Below the pieces are notes generated by a model, which was not told where the DNA came from, made no database searches, and saw nothing but the letters and a program-made list of their open reading frames with translations. Positions 16,220-24,896 of a stretch of DNA of 64,000 bases are shown piece after piece. The position numbers were made by a program, and so were the translations under genes. The stretch's first letter is position 1, and each line of letters starts with the position of its first letter. The stretch covers positions 1 to 64,000 of the forward strand of contig CASEIL010000007.1 in NCBI GenBank assembly GCA_949288065.1, in the 5' to 3' direction. This stretch comes from an uncultured Phascolarctobacterium sp. GTDB lineage: Bacteria; Bacillota; Negativicutes; Acidaminococcales; Acidaminococcaceae.

Positions 16220-17248
16220 TTAGTATTTGTTAAAGATGGATTGCGAACCGCATTGCAGGCTGCGTGCCGAATAGCTGGCAAGCGGAATGAAGTTTAAGCG
16301 CTGGCTTTGCGGGAACAGGTAAAAGCCCGTGTACTGGTAGCCGCTGTATTCCGTAAGCGTTAAGCGCAAAAGGCAGGGCACACCGGCAGAAGTGCAGCTA
16401 AACTGCATATACTGCGAGTTAAGCCCCTGAAAGGTTTTATATTCGCCCGCTTCCGTAAGGATTAAATCTTCCAGCTGCGCAGGCAGCTTCAGCGGTGCGG
16501 TATCTACCTGCACATAACTGTACTGCGGCGGCGCTTCAAACTGCGTTATTTCCATAATCTCTTCGCCGTTTTCCTTAAGGTAGCGTGTTACCGGAGCGGG
16601 CGGCGCCTGCAGCTGCTTGCCTGCAAGGGCTGCCTTAAACACGGCGGGCGCATCGCCGCCGGGGGCAGCGTTAAACGTCATCGCCGTAGCGTCATCCGCT
16701 CCGCGCACCAGCATCGCTCCTTCAGCAGGCAAACCTGCTAAAAGGTCGCTGCCAAAGGCATAGGGCACTGCTATGCTGTAATTGGGACGCTCCTTATTAA
16801 TATGGTAGGCAAAATCGTTAGGTTTTGTTAAATACCAGTTTTCCTGCGGCGGGTTTATTTTTACCGTTTTATGCACCACGCGCGGCTGTTTGGTTTGCAC
16901 CTGCTGTACCGTTTGCCCATCCGGCTGGGCGGCTGGCGCTGTTTTTACGTTCTGCGCGTTTTTTACAGGCATCGCTCCGTTAGCAGCTGCCTGCTGCGCG
17001 GGCGTATTGGTTTGTCCATTTTGCTTTTGTGCCTGCGCTTCGCCTTGTTGCTTCTGCACTTCGGCAGGCTCAGGTTCTTCCTGCTTCTCCACGGCTTCCG
17101 GCTCCGGGCTGTTCAGCTTCGCCGTTGCCTCTGCCAGCACATCTGCGGTAATCGCTCCCTGCGCGTGCCACGCAGCCTCCGGCTCCGCCGCTAAGGCGCA
17201 GGCGCTAAATAACAGGCAGGCACTTAAAATACCGATAGTTTTTTTCAT
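16220..17248 (-). CDS. Secreted hypothetical protein with Gln/Pro-rich linker
   Basis: A 342-residue exported protein. The signal peptide ends near ACALAAE; the Cys there does not fit a good lipobox. Residues about 45-125 are a low-complexity Glu/Gln/Pro/Ala linker (TonB-like in composition), and the C-terminal 215 residues look globular, with many Tyr and Phe. I do not recognise a family. The ATG lies 3 nt after the mnmA stop, so the gene is part of the rrf2-HD-mnmA transcript, an unexpected place for a cell-envelope protein. Confidence 0.75.
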   Translation of the reverse strand: MKKTIGILSACLLFSACALAAEPEAAWHAQGAITADVLAEATAKLNSPEPEAVEKQEEPEPAEVQKQQGEAQAQKQNGQTNTPAQQAAANGAMPVKNAQNVKTAPAAQPDGQTVQQVQTKQPRVVHKTVKINPPQENWYLTKPNDFAYHINKERPNYSIAVPYAFGSDLLAGLPAEGAMLVRGADDATAMTFNAAPGGDAPAVFKAALAGKQLQAPPAPVTRYLKENGEEIMEITQFEAPPQYSYVQVDTAPLKLPAQLEDLILTEAGEYKTFQGLNSQYMQFSCTSAGVPCLLRLTLTEYSGYQYTGFYLFPQSQRLNFIPLASYSARSLQCGSQSIFNKY

Positions 17249-17251
17249 AGC

Positions 17252-18334
17252 TTACTCCTTCAGCGCGGCCTTAATTATGCCGCCGCCCACAACGTATTCG
17301 CCGTTGTAAAACACAACCGCCTGCCCCGGCGTAACAGCGCGCATCGGCTCTTCAAACGTAACTTTTACGCAGTCGCCGCAACGCTCAATCGTTGCAGGCA
17401 CATCCTCCTGCCGGTAGCGCGTTTTGGCGGTTACACGCATTGGCTCCGCCAGCTTATCTACCATAATAAAGTTGCAGCTTTCCGCCAGCAGCGCCTTGCT
17501 AAACAGCGCCTCCTGCGGGCCGACGATAACATTATTATGCTCCATATCCTTTTCGATAACGTACAGCGGGTAATCATAGGCAATGCCCAGCCCTTTGCGC
17601 TGGCCAATGGTGTAGTTTATCATGCCCTTGTGGCTGCCCAGCACCTGTCCGTTAACGTGTACAAATTTGCCAAGAGCAGGCTTTGCAGCATTCACACGCC
17701 TAATCAGCCCGGCGTAATCTCCGTCCGGCACAAAACAAATGTCCTGGCTGTCCGGCTTCTGCGCCGTAACAAGCCCGCCATCCTGCGCGGCGGCGCGGAT
17801 TTCATCCTTGCTTAACGCAGCCAAAGGCAGCAAAACATGCGCCAGCTGCTGCTGCGATAAGCTGAACAGCATATAGCTCTGGTCCTTGCGGCGGTCCCCA
17901 CCGCGCGCCAACAGCCAGCGCCCGCACTCAGCATCGTAAAAAATGCGCGCATAATGCCCGGTTGCCAGATAATCGCACCCTAGTGCAAGGGCATAATCCA
18001 AAAGCGCGCCGAACTTGATATGCTTATTGCAGTCCACGCAAGGGTTCGGCGTGCGCCCGCAGCGGTATTCTTCAATAAAATGGCTGATGACTTTTTCCTT
18101 AAAGCAGGGGCACAAATCAACAACTTTATGCTCTATGCCCAGCTTTTCCGCCACCGCCTGCGCGTCCTTAATGTCGCGCTCAATATTCAGCGCCGCGCCC
18201 GGCAGGCCAATGGCAGCGCCGTCAAACATCCGCGCCGTTGCGCCGATAACCTCGTACCCTTCCTTTAAAAGCAAAAGTGCCGCGGCAGAACTGTCCACGC
18301 CGCCGCTCATGGCGGCCAGTACCTTTTTCTTCAT
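17252..18334 (-). CDS. mnmA: tRNA 2-thiouridylase MnmA
   Basis: The 360-residue enzyme that puts sulfur on U34 of tRNA-Lys, -Glu and -Gln. Motifs: the PP-loop AMSGGVDSSAAALLL at the N-terminus, NPCVDCNKHIKFG with the first catalytic Cys, and SQDICFVPDGDY with the second. The usual start MKKKVLAAMSGG is at 18334; the longer frame to 18424 overlaps the HD gene and lacks a role. Its sulfur donor, a cysteine desulfurase, is usually next to it; none is present in this window. The window also holds tRNA-Lys(UUU) and tRNA-Glu(UUC) genes, which are its expected substrates. Confidence 0.97.
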   Translation of the reverse strand: MKKKVLAAMSGGVDSSAAALLLLKEGYEVIGATARMFDGAAIGLPGAALNIERDIKDAQAVAEKLGIEHKVVDLCPCFKEKVISHFIEEYRCGRTPNPCVDCNKHIKFGALLDYALALGCDYLATGHYARIFYDAECGRWLLARGGDRRKDQSYMLFSLSQQQLAHVLLPLAALSKDEIRAAAQDGGLVTAQKPDSQDICFVPDGDYAGLIRRVNAAKPALGKFVHVNGQVLGSHKGMINYTIGQRKGLGIAYDYPLYVIEKDMEHNNVIVGPQEALFSKALLAESCNFIMVDKLAEPMRVTAKTRYRQEDVPATIERCGDCVKVTFEEPMRAVTPGQAVVFYNGEYVVGGGIIKAALKE

Positions 18335-18335
18335 A

Positions 18336-18929
18336 TCATTCCTTCGGCGGCAGGGTGGCGCAAAACTCGTTAATTTTGGCTTCGTCCACGCGCATGGCCT
18401 CAATGGTTTTTTCAAACAGTTCATCTAAAGTCCAGCCCAGCATTTCCGCACCCTGCGTAATAACCTCGCGGTGGCAGCCTGCAGCAAATTTTTTATCTTT
18501 AAATTTCTTTTTCAGCGATTTTACTTCCATATCGCTGACGCTTTTGGAAGGGCGCATTAAAGCAGCCGCGCCGATAAGGCCGGTTAATTCGTCGGCAGCA
18601 AACAGCACCTTTTCCATCTGGTGCTCCGGCTTAACGTCGCACACCAAACCGTAGCCGTGACTGGCGGTAGCATGGATGAGTTTTTCGTCAATGCCGCGCT
18701 CGCGCATAATCTCCTGCGATTTAATGCAGTGCTGTTCGGGGTACATTTCAAAATCAAGGTCGTGCAAAAGTCCTGCCAGCGCCCAAAAATCGGCTTCGCC
18801 GCCGTAGCCCAGCTCGTTGGCATACCAGCGCATAACTCCTTCCACCGTCAGCGCATGGCGCAGATGAAACGGGTCCTTATTATATTCCCTTACTAATGCC
18901 CAGGCTTCTTCGCGTGTTAAATTTGCCAT
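18336..18929 (-). CDS. HD-domain hydrolase
   Basis: A 197-residue HD phosphohydrolase. Residues 20-110 hold HLRHALTVEGVMRWYANELG, LLHDLDFEMYPEQHC with the HD pair, and FAADELTG, matching the metal-binding H...HD...D pattern. Such small HD proteins hydrolyse nucleotides or cyclic nucleotides; the substrate is unknown. The stop adjoins the mnmA start by 1 nt, so translation is probably coupled. Confidence 0.88.
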   Translation of the reverse strand: MANLTREEAWALVREYNKDPFHLRHALTVEGVMRWYANELGYGGEADFWALAGLLHDLDFEMYPEQHCIKSQEIMRERGIDEKLIHATASHGYGLVCDVKPEHQMEKVLFAADELTGLIGAAALMRPSKSVSDMEVKSLKKKFKDKKFAAGCHREVITQGAEMLGWTLDELFEKTIEAMRVDEAKINEFCATLPPKE

Positions 18930-18964
18930 TAAAATTCCTCCTAATTATATAACCTAATTAATTG

Positions 18965-19396
18965 CTATTTACAGCAGCATTTTTCTTCCTGCCATTTTAC
19001 CAAATCGGCCAGTGTGATGTTATCGACGACGCTGTTAACAGCCTCGCCGATGCGCCGCCACACCTCCGTCGTTACGCAGTCGTCCGCGCGCGGGCAGCAG
19101 CCTGTTTGCCCGGCTGCGGCGCACGCCACCGGCGCAAGGTCACCCTCCAGCACGCGCAAAATCTCGCCCACCGTGCAGGCTTCCGGCGCTTTGGCTAATT
19201 TGTAGCCGCCCTGCGCGCCGCGGGCGCTGATAACAAGCCCCGCCTTGCTTAAACGGCTGATAATCTGCTCCAGGTATTTATCGGAAATATCCTGCCGCAG
19301 CGAAATTTCCTTCACCGGCGTGTAGCCGTATTTATCGTTAGTTGCCAAATCGAGCATTAAGCGCAGTGCATAACGCCCCTTTGTCGAAATCTTCAT
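18965..19396 (-). CDS. Rrf2-family regulator (IscR-like)
   Basis: A 143-residue regulator with the Rrf2 winged helix (KISTKGRYALRLMLDLA, SKYLEQII-type helix, VISARGAQGGYKLAK wing). Cysteines CAAAGQTGCCPRADDC in the dimer region could hold a [2Fe-2S] cluster as in IscR. In Firmicutes this gene normally leads an iscS-iscU-mnmA operon; here the HD gene and mnmA follow, but no iscS or iscU. I infer an Fe-S or cysteine-metabolism sensor that may regulate this operon and itself. Confidence 0.92.
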   Translation of the reverse strand: MKISTKGRYALRLMLDLATNDKYGYTPVKEISLRQDISDKYLEQIISRLSKAGLVISARGAQGGYKLAKAPEACTVGEILRVLEGDLAPVACAAAGQTGCCPRADDCVTTEVWRRIGEAVNSVVDNITLADLVKWQEEKCCCK

Positions 19397-19580
19397 GCCT
19401 GAACTCCTTTCATAAAAGTATTTTACTACTAATAAAGTAGGAATTCAACAAAAACTTGTTCTGCCATCCCGGCCGCGCCGGATAAAATTTAAAAATTTTA
19501 CAGTTTTTTTATATTGTTATGTGTGTTAAAATAAAAGCATACATTTGCGCTTTTAAAACTGCACACGGAGGTTTTTTACA

Positions 19581-19928
19581 ATGGAAAATAAAGAAAAAAT
19601 GGACATCGACAAAGAGTTTCAGCATTACCTGGATATTTTTAAAAAGGATAAGGAGCTGGGCAAAGCGCTGAGCCTTGTTTCCTTCCCCGCGCTGTTTAAC
19701 GATAAGTTTTTGCAGGAGCACAGCAAGTTTACCTCGCTGAACGACTTGGTAATCCGCAGCGGCTTCGGCATTATGAATTTGCTGGAAGTAGAAAACGTAA
19801 ATCAGGAAAAATGGAACGCTTACATTGCCAAAAACAGCAGCTGCACCACCTGGTACGAATTTGGCAAGCTGGCCATGATTGAATGGATGAAGGCCAAAAT
19901 TGAGGAAGTAAAAAACGCAGCCAACTGA
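19581..19928 (+). CDS. Hypothetical protein, 115 aa
   Basis: A mainly helical, charged cytoplasmic protein, without signal peptide, membrane segment or recognised motif. The ATG has GGAGG 9 nt upstream. It ends 34 nt before the AEC transporter and may share a transcript with it. I do not recognise a family. Confidence 0.7.
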   Translation: MENKEKMDIDKEFQHYLDIFKKDKELGKALSLVSFPALFNDKFLQEHSKFTSLNDLVIRSGFGIMNLLEVENVNQEKWNAYIAKNSSCTTWYEFGKLAMIEWMKAKIEEVKNAAN

Positions 19929-19962
19929 TTTAGTGTACCCACCGGAAAGGAAGTGAGGCCGT

Positions 19963-20904
19963 GTGGATATTGTACTGCATGCGTTTGAAGGTGTTTTTAC
20001 CGTCAGCCTGATGGTGCTGGCGGGCTATTATTTAGGCAGCCACCACTGGTTTTCGGAGGAAAGCCTGAATTTAATTTCCAAGCTGATAACCAAAATTTGC
20101 CTGCCGCTGTATATGATTGTTAATTTAACGGAAACACTGACGCACGACACGGTTGTGCAGATGAGCAGCGGGCTGCCGGTTGCTGTTTCTTCGATGGTAA
20201 TTTGCTTTATCATCGGGCAGCTGGTGGTGCGCTTTGCCAACATTCCGCGGGGCAGGCGCGGCGTTTTGGCAGCGGTGTTTTTTGTTACCAACACCATTTT
20301 AATCGGGCTGCCGCTTTCTACGGAGCTGTTCGGCACCAGGTGCATACCCTTTGTGCTGGTTTATTATATGGCGAACACCGTTGTGTTCTGGGTTGTGGCG
20401 GCGCATATCATCGCCGTGGACGGCAGCGAAAAGGTGCCGCCGCTGTTTAGCCTGCAAACCTTAAAGCACATTGTGAACCCGCCGCTGATGGGCTTTGCCA
20501 TTGGCTTTACGCTGGTTATGCTGGAGCTGCACCTGCCGCACCCGCTGCTCGTTTCGTTCCGCTATATGGGCAATATGACGACGCCGCTGGCGATGCTGTT
20601 TATCGGCGCGGTGGTAAGCAATGCGGACTGGAGCAAAATCCATTTTGACCGTATGATTATTTTGGCGCTGTTTGGGCGCTTTGTAGTGTGCCCGCTGGGC
20701 ATTATTTTAATGGCGCCGCTGGTTGGCATTCCGCCTTTAATGACGCAGGTGTTCACCATTCAGGCTGCCATGCCGGCGCCTTCCGTACTGCCGGTGCTGG
20801 CTAAAAACTACGGCGCGGACTACGAATACGCGGCGACGCTGACGGTTGTAACCACCGTTTTGGCAGTTGTGGTTATGCCGTTTTATATGTGGCTTGTTGC
20901 CTGA
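19963..20904 (+). CDS. AEC-family transporter (auxin efflux carrier type)
   Basis: A 313-residue membrane protein with ten hydrophobic segments in two inverted halves, with AEC-type segments such as NLISKLITKICLPLYMIVN and the C-terminal FTIQAAMPAPSVLPVLAKNYGAD. Bacterial members move organic acids such as malate or malonate, or other anions. The start is GTG at 19963, with AGGAAG 9 nt upstream. An anionic substrate is a family-based guess. Confidence 0.9.
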   Translation: MDIVLHAFEGVFTVSLMVLAGYYLGSHHWFSEESLNLISKLITKICLPLYMIVNLTETLTHDTVVQMSSGLPVAVSSMVICFIIGQLVVRFANIPRGRRGVLAAVFFVTNTILIGLPLSTELFGTRCIPFVLVYYMANTVVFWVVAAHIIAVDGSEKVPPLFSLQTLKHIVNPPLMGFAIGFTLVMLELHLPHPLLVSFRYMGNMTTPLAMLFIGAVVSNADWSKIHFDRMIILALFGRFVVCPLGIILMAPLVGIPPLMTQVFTIQAAMPAPSVLPVLAKNYGADYEYAATLTVVTTVLAVVVMPFYMWLVA

Positions 20905-20928
20905 TGTTTGCTGTTTGAAATGATTTTA

Positions 20929-21002
20929 CGAACAAATTTTCATAAATATGCTTGACAAAATGTGTTGTTCGTTTTATGATATGTTTAACGAACAAATGTT
21001 TT
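20929..21002 (+). promoter_or_regulatory. SOS-type promoter with LexA boxes upstream of the yneA-like gene
   Basis: A promoter with TTGACA (20952-20957), 17-bp spacer and TATGAT (20975-20980). Sequence CGAACAAATGTTTT (20989-21002) fits the Firmicute LexA box CGAACRNRYGTTYG except at its last position. A second, slightly weaker box CGAACAAATTTTCA is at 20929-20942, and a GTTCG half-site lies in the promoter spacer (20967-20971). LexA binding would cover the promoter and the start of the transcript. Confidence 0.75.
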
Positions 21003-21019
21003 GAAAGGCAGTGATTTTT

Positions 21020-21331
21020 ATGAAAAAGCTGATAGCAGGAATAATGGCAGGCCTTTTATTATACAGCGGTTATCTTTTGGGCGGTTTGGCCGCCGCAAGC
21101 GAGGTGTACACCACCCGCACCGTAACGGTGTACAGCGGCGACACAATGTGGGATATTGCCTCGCACTGGGCTGAGGACGGCGAGGACGTGCGCGCCGTTA
21201 TTTACCGCATTTGCGAAGCCAACGGACTGGCAAACACCGATTTGCAGCCGGGGCAGAAAATTGTAGTGCCGGTACGCGTACGCAGCAACGATAACATTAT
21301 GCTGGCGGAAGCAGCGAACAGTAATTTATAA
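21020..21331 (+). CDS. yneA: YneA-like SOS cell-division inhibitor (TM + LysM)
   Basis: A 103-residue protein with one N-terminal membrane segment (about residues 4-24) followed by a LysM domain (TVTVYSGDTMWDIASHWA... to LQPGQKIVVPV, about 33-82). Size and layout match YneA, the LexA-controlled division suppressor of Bacillus, which is placed across the membrane with LysM outside. The SOS-type promoter just upstream supports this strongly. In Bacillus the gene is next to lexA; lexA is not in this window. The start is the ATG at 21020, not the in-frame ATT-ATG region at 21011. Confidence 0.85.
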   Translation: MKKLIAGIMAGLLLYSGYLLGGLAAASEVYTTRTVTVYSGDTMWDIASHWAEDGEDVRAVIYRICEANGLANTDLQPGQKIVVPVRVRSNDNIMLAEAANSNL

Positions 21332-21356
21332 AAGCAAACACGTTTAAAATTACAAA

Positions 21357-21391
21357 AACCCCGTAGGGAAAATCCCTACGGGGTTAGTTTT
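21357..21391 (+). terminator. Terminator after the yneA-like gene
   Basis: AACCCCGTAGGGA pairs with TCCCTACGGGGTT, followed by AGTTTTA. Confidence 0.85.
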
Positions 21392-21470
21392 ATGCGTTGA
21401 CTATATTTGCTTTTCTATCCACTAATCCCACATTGCTCCCAATACACGCTGATTAGTTGCTCCCTCACAA

Positions 21471-21507
21471 AATACAAAAAACGCTGTACCAGCATGGATA
21501 CAGCGTT
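21471..21507 (-). terminator. Terminator of the tRNA-Lys gene
   Basis: On the minus strand AACGCTGTA/TACAGCGTT forms a 9-bp stem followed by a TTTTTTG run, 15 nt after the tRNA 3' end. Confidence 0.85.
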
Positions 21508-21522
21508 GTATAGATAAAAAAA

Positions 21523-21598
21523 TGGTGATCCACCCGAGACTCGAACTCGGGACACCCTGATTAAAAGTCAGGTGCTCTACCGACTGAGCTAGTGGATC
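21523..21598 (-). tRNA. tRNA-Lys (UUU)
   Basis: A 76-nt cloverleaf with acceptor GATCCAC/GTGGATC, TAGCTC D-stem start, anticodon loop CTTTTAA giving UUU, GTTCGAGTC T-loop region and an encoded CCA. It lies alone between its own promoter and terminator. Confidence 0.97.
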
Positions 21599-21953
21599 AC
21601 ATCCGTTGTTAAAACGTCAAGCCCGTTTCAGCAACAAAATTATTATACAAAGCCGTTAAAGTTTTGTCAAGCATTTTTTGCGTAATTGTTGTAATTTTTT
21701 ATCGGCCTTAGCCCAAAACAAATGCGTGCAGATTTTTTGCCTGCCCTATTTACAAAATTAAAATTAGGTGTATCATATAATACAAAGTAAGTTATTGCTA
21801 ATTGCCGTTTTTGAATAAGCGCGGCTTATTCTTAATTTTTTCTTAAAATGTATAGTTTTTTTCTTTAATTTATGTTATTATAGAAAGCAGACGCAAATTT
21901 AAAATAGATATTTTTTATTAATTAGTTATAACATTCCTGCCTGGAGGTTTTTT
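21599..21953. other. AT-rich intergenic region before the activase gene
   Basis: It contains the tRNA-Lys promoter and an AT-rich upstream region of the activase gene, with a TTATTATAGA -10-like element near 21882-21888. No coding sequence is recognised. Confidence 0.6.
21642..21670 (-). promoter_or_regulatory. Promoter of tRNA-Lys
   Basis: Perfect consensus on the minus strand: TTGACA (21665-21670), 17-bp spacer, TATAAT (21642-21647). Confidence 0.85.
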
Positions 21954-24872
21954 ATGCAGATAGGTTTGGATATCGGCAGCACCACTGTTAAAATAGCCGT
22001 GCTGGATGATGCCGGAAAACTGCTTTTTAGTAAATACGCCCGTCATGCCAGCCGCATTACGGAGACAATTAAAAATATATTGGACGAACTGCACGCCGAA
22101 ATGCCCTGGCTGCAAACCGCACGCCTTGCCATCAGCGGCAGTGCGGGTATCGGCGTTGCCGAAAGCTGCGACCTGCAATTTGTGCAGGAGGTTTTTGCCG
22201 AAAAAATCTGCACGGAGCGCCTGAACCCCAGCACCGACGTTGTTATTGAGCTGGGCGGCGAGGACGCCAAGATTTTGTTTTTAGGCCGTCATTTTGACGC
22301 GCGCATGAACGACAGCTGCGCAGGCGGCACCGGCGCGTTTATCGACCAGATGGCGTCGCTGTTAAACGTGCCCTCCGAAGAACTGGACAAGCTGGCTGCC
22401 ACTGCCAAAACGCGCTACACCATTGCCAGCCGCTGCGGCGTGTTCGCCAAAAGCGATATTCAGCCGCTGCTGAACCAGGGCGCGGAGAAAAACGACCTTG
22501 CTGCCAGCATTTTAGACGCCGTTGCCAGCCAGGCAGTTACCGGCCTTGCCAAAGGCCGCCCCATCCGCGGCAACGTGCTGTACCTTGGCGGCCCGCTTAC
22601 CTTCTTCGGCTGCCTGCGCGCCAGCTTTGATAAAATTTTGGGCTTAAAGGGCACCTGCCCCGAAAACAGCCTGTACTATGTTGCCATGGGCTGCGCCTTC
22701 TGCGCTGAGCACACGGTTGATTTAACCACGCTGACCGCTAAAATGGCAGCCGCCGACGCTAACCGCGAGTTTGACCATTTGCCGCCGCTGTTTACCAGCG
22801 AGGCCGAATACGATAAATTTATGGCGCGCCATAAGCGCGATAACGTGCTGCGCGGCGATATTAACACCGCCACCGAAGCATATCTTGGCATCGACAGCGG
22901 CAGCACCACAATTAAAATTGCCGTTGTTGCCCCGGACGGCAGCCTGCTGGATTCCTTTTACCAGAGCAACAAGGGCAACCCCGTTATCGCCGTGCGCGAT
23001 TATTTAACAGATTTTTACGCTAAATACCCCAACTGCAAACTGCTTGCCAGCGCTGTTACCGGCTATGGCGAGGAGCTTATCAAACACGCCTTTCACGCCG
23101 ATTTTGGCATTGTGGAAACGATGGCGCACTTTATTGCCGCCAAAAGCCTGCTGCCGGAGGTGGATTTTATCCTCGATATTGGCGGGCAGGACATTAAATG
23201 CTTAAAAATACACAACGGCTGCATCGACAACATCTTTTTAAACGAAGCCTGCTCCAGCGGCTGCGGAAGTTTTTTGCAGACCTTTGCCGGCATCCTTGGC
23301 TACACGGCGGAAGATTTTGCGCAAATCGGCCTGTTTGCCGATAAGCCCGTAGATTTGGGCAGCCGCTGCACCGTGTTTATGAACAGCAATGTTAAGCAGG
23401 CACAAAAGGACGGCGCTTCCGTCGCAAACATCAGTGCCGGGCTGTGCATCAGTATTGTTAAAAACGCGCTGTTCAAGGTTATCCGCCCCAGCAGTGCAGA
23501 AGATTTGGGCAGGCACATTGTTGTGCAGGGCGGAACCTTTTTAAACAACTGCGTGCTGCGCGCCTTTGAGCAGGAGCTGAACCTTGAGGTTGTGCGCCCG
23601 GACATTGCCGGTTTAATGGGTGCTTACGGCGCGGCGCTGTACGCCAAAGAACGCCGCGAGCTGCACGGCGGCGCAACCGCGCTGATTAACGCTGAACAGC
23701 TGAAAAATTTTTCGCACACGGTAAAATCTATCACCTGCGGTTTGTGCAGCAACCACTGCCATTTAACGGTCAACATCTTTGCCGACGGCAAGCCCTACAT
23801 CAGCGGCAACCGCTGCGAACGCCCCGTAACACACTGCGCCCCCAACGACAGCCTGAATCTGTACCGCTACAAGCTCAGCCTGCTGGAAGAGCTGAAACCC
23901 GTACCCGGCAAACGCGGCAAAATAGGCCTGCCTTTGGGGCTGAATATGTACGAACTGCTGCCGTTCTGGCACGCGTTTTTTACCGAACTGGGCTTTGAGG
24001 TTGTAACCAGCCCCATTAACGATAAAACCATCTTCCAGAAGGGGCAGAACACCATCCCCAGCGACACGGTTTGCTACCCCGCCAAAATGATGCACGGGCA
24101 TATTAAATGGCTGCTCGCCCAGGGGCTGACCAGCATTTTTTACCCCTGCATGACCTACAACGTAGACGAAAACGCCGCAGAAAACTGCTACAACTGCCCG
24201 GTAGTTGCCTACTACCCGGAGGTGCTGGCGGCAAACATTGAAGAATTAAAAACCATCCACTTCTTTTACGATTACCTGGGGCTTTTGGACAAAAAGCGCC
24301 TCGTGAAAGAGCTTTATAAAATGCTGCATCCCGCTTATGCGGATTTAAGCGAAAAAGAAATTAAAAACGCGCTGACGCCTGCCTTTAACGCTTACCACGC
24401 CTTTGAGGACAAGGTTAAGGCCAAAGGCAAAGAAATTATTGCCGAAGCGCGCGCCAAAAAGATGCCGATTGTGGTGCTGGCAGGCCGCCCGTACCACACC
24501 GACCCGAAAATTAACCACGGCATTGACCGCCTAATTACCGGGCTTGGTGCTGCGTTAGTAAGCGAGGACGCTGTGGCGGGCAACATTCCGCGCAGCGAAT
24601 TGAGCGAGGATTTGGAAGTTTTAAACCAGTGGACCTACCACAGCAGGCTGTACGCCGCCGCCAAATACACGGCGGAAAACGCCGATATGAACATGGTGCA
24701 GCTGGTTAGCTTCGGCTGCGGCTGCGACGCCATTACCGCCGACGAGTGCCGCCGCATTTTAGAAGAACACGGTAAAATTTACACCCAAATTAAAATTGAC
24801 GACATTGAAAACCTCGGCGCGGCACGCATACGCCTGCGCAGCCTGTTTGCCGCCCTGGGCTTTGAATGCTGA
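21954..24872 (+). CDS. Acyl-CoA dehydratase activase-like protein (two BcrAD/BadFG ATPase domains + DUF2229)
   Basis: A 972-residue protein with three parts. The first ATPase domain of the ASKHA fold (residues 1-255) has DIGSTTVKIAVLDDAG, GGEDAKI and the cluster-ligand segment NDSCAGGTGAF. A second such domain (about 315-575) has GIDSGSTTIKIAVV, DIGGQDIK and CSSGCGSF. The C-terminal DUF2229 region (about 600-970) has CGLCSNHCHLT and many Cys. Activases use ATP and a [4Fe-4S] cluster to reduce 2-hydroxyacyl-CoA dehydratases. In many clostridia a homologue of about 1,400 residues also holds the dehydratase-like part; here that part is the separate next gene. The physiological substrate of this subgroup is unknown. 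Confidence 0.9.
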   Translation: MQIGLDIGSTTVKIAVLDDAGKLLFSKYARHASRITETIKNILDELHAEMPWLQTARLAISGSAGIGVAESCDLQFVQEVFAEKICTERLNPSTDVVIELGGEDAKILFLGRHFDARMNDSCAGGTGAFIDQMASLLNVPSEELDKLAATAKTRYTIASRCGVFAKSDIQPLLNQGAEKNDLAASILDAVASQAVTGLAKGRPIRGNVLYLGGPLTFFGCLRASFDKILGLKGTCPENSLYYVAMGCAFCAEHTVDLTTLTAKMAAADANREFDHLPPLFTSEAEYDKFMARHKRDNVLRGDINTATEAYLGIDSGSTTIKIAVVAPDGSLLDSFYQSNKGNPVIAVRDYLTDFYAKYPNCKLLASAVTGYGEELIKHAFHADFGIVETMAHFIAAKSLLPEVDFILDIGGQDIKCLKIHNGCIDNIFLNEACSSGCGSFLQTFAGILGYTAEDFAQIGLFADKPVDLGSRCTVFMNSNVKQAQKDGASVANISAGLCISIVKNALFKVIRPSSAEDLGRHIVVQGGTFLNNCVLRAFEQELNLEVVRPDIAGLMGAYGAALYAKERRELHGGATALINAEQLKNFSHTVKSITCGLCSNHCHLTVNIFADGKPYISGNRCERPVTHCAPNDSLNLYRYKLSLLEELKPVPGKRGKIGLPLGLNMYELLPFWHAFFTELGFEVVTSPINDKTIFQKGQNTIPSDTVCYPAKMMHGHIKWLLAQGLTSIFYPCMTYNVDENAAENCYNCPVVAYYPEVLAANIEELKTIHFFYDYLGLLDKKRLVKELYKMLHPAYADLSEKEIKNALTPAFNAYHAFEDKVKAKGKEIIAEARAKKMPIVVLAGRPYHTDPKINHGIDRLITGLGAALVSEDAVAGNIPRSELSEDLEVLNQWTYHSRLYAAAKYTAENADMNMVQLVSFGCGCDAITADECRRILEEHGKIYTQIKIDDIENLGAARIRLRSLFAALGFEC

Positions 24873-24896
24873 AATATTTTTGAAGGAGTAATATTT

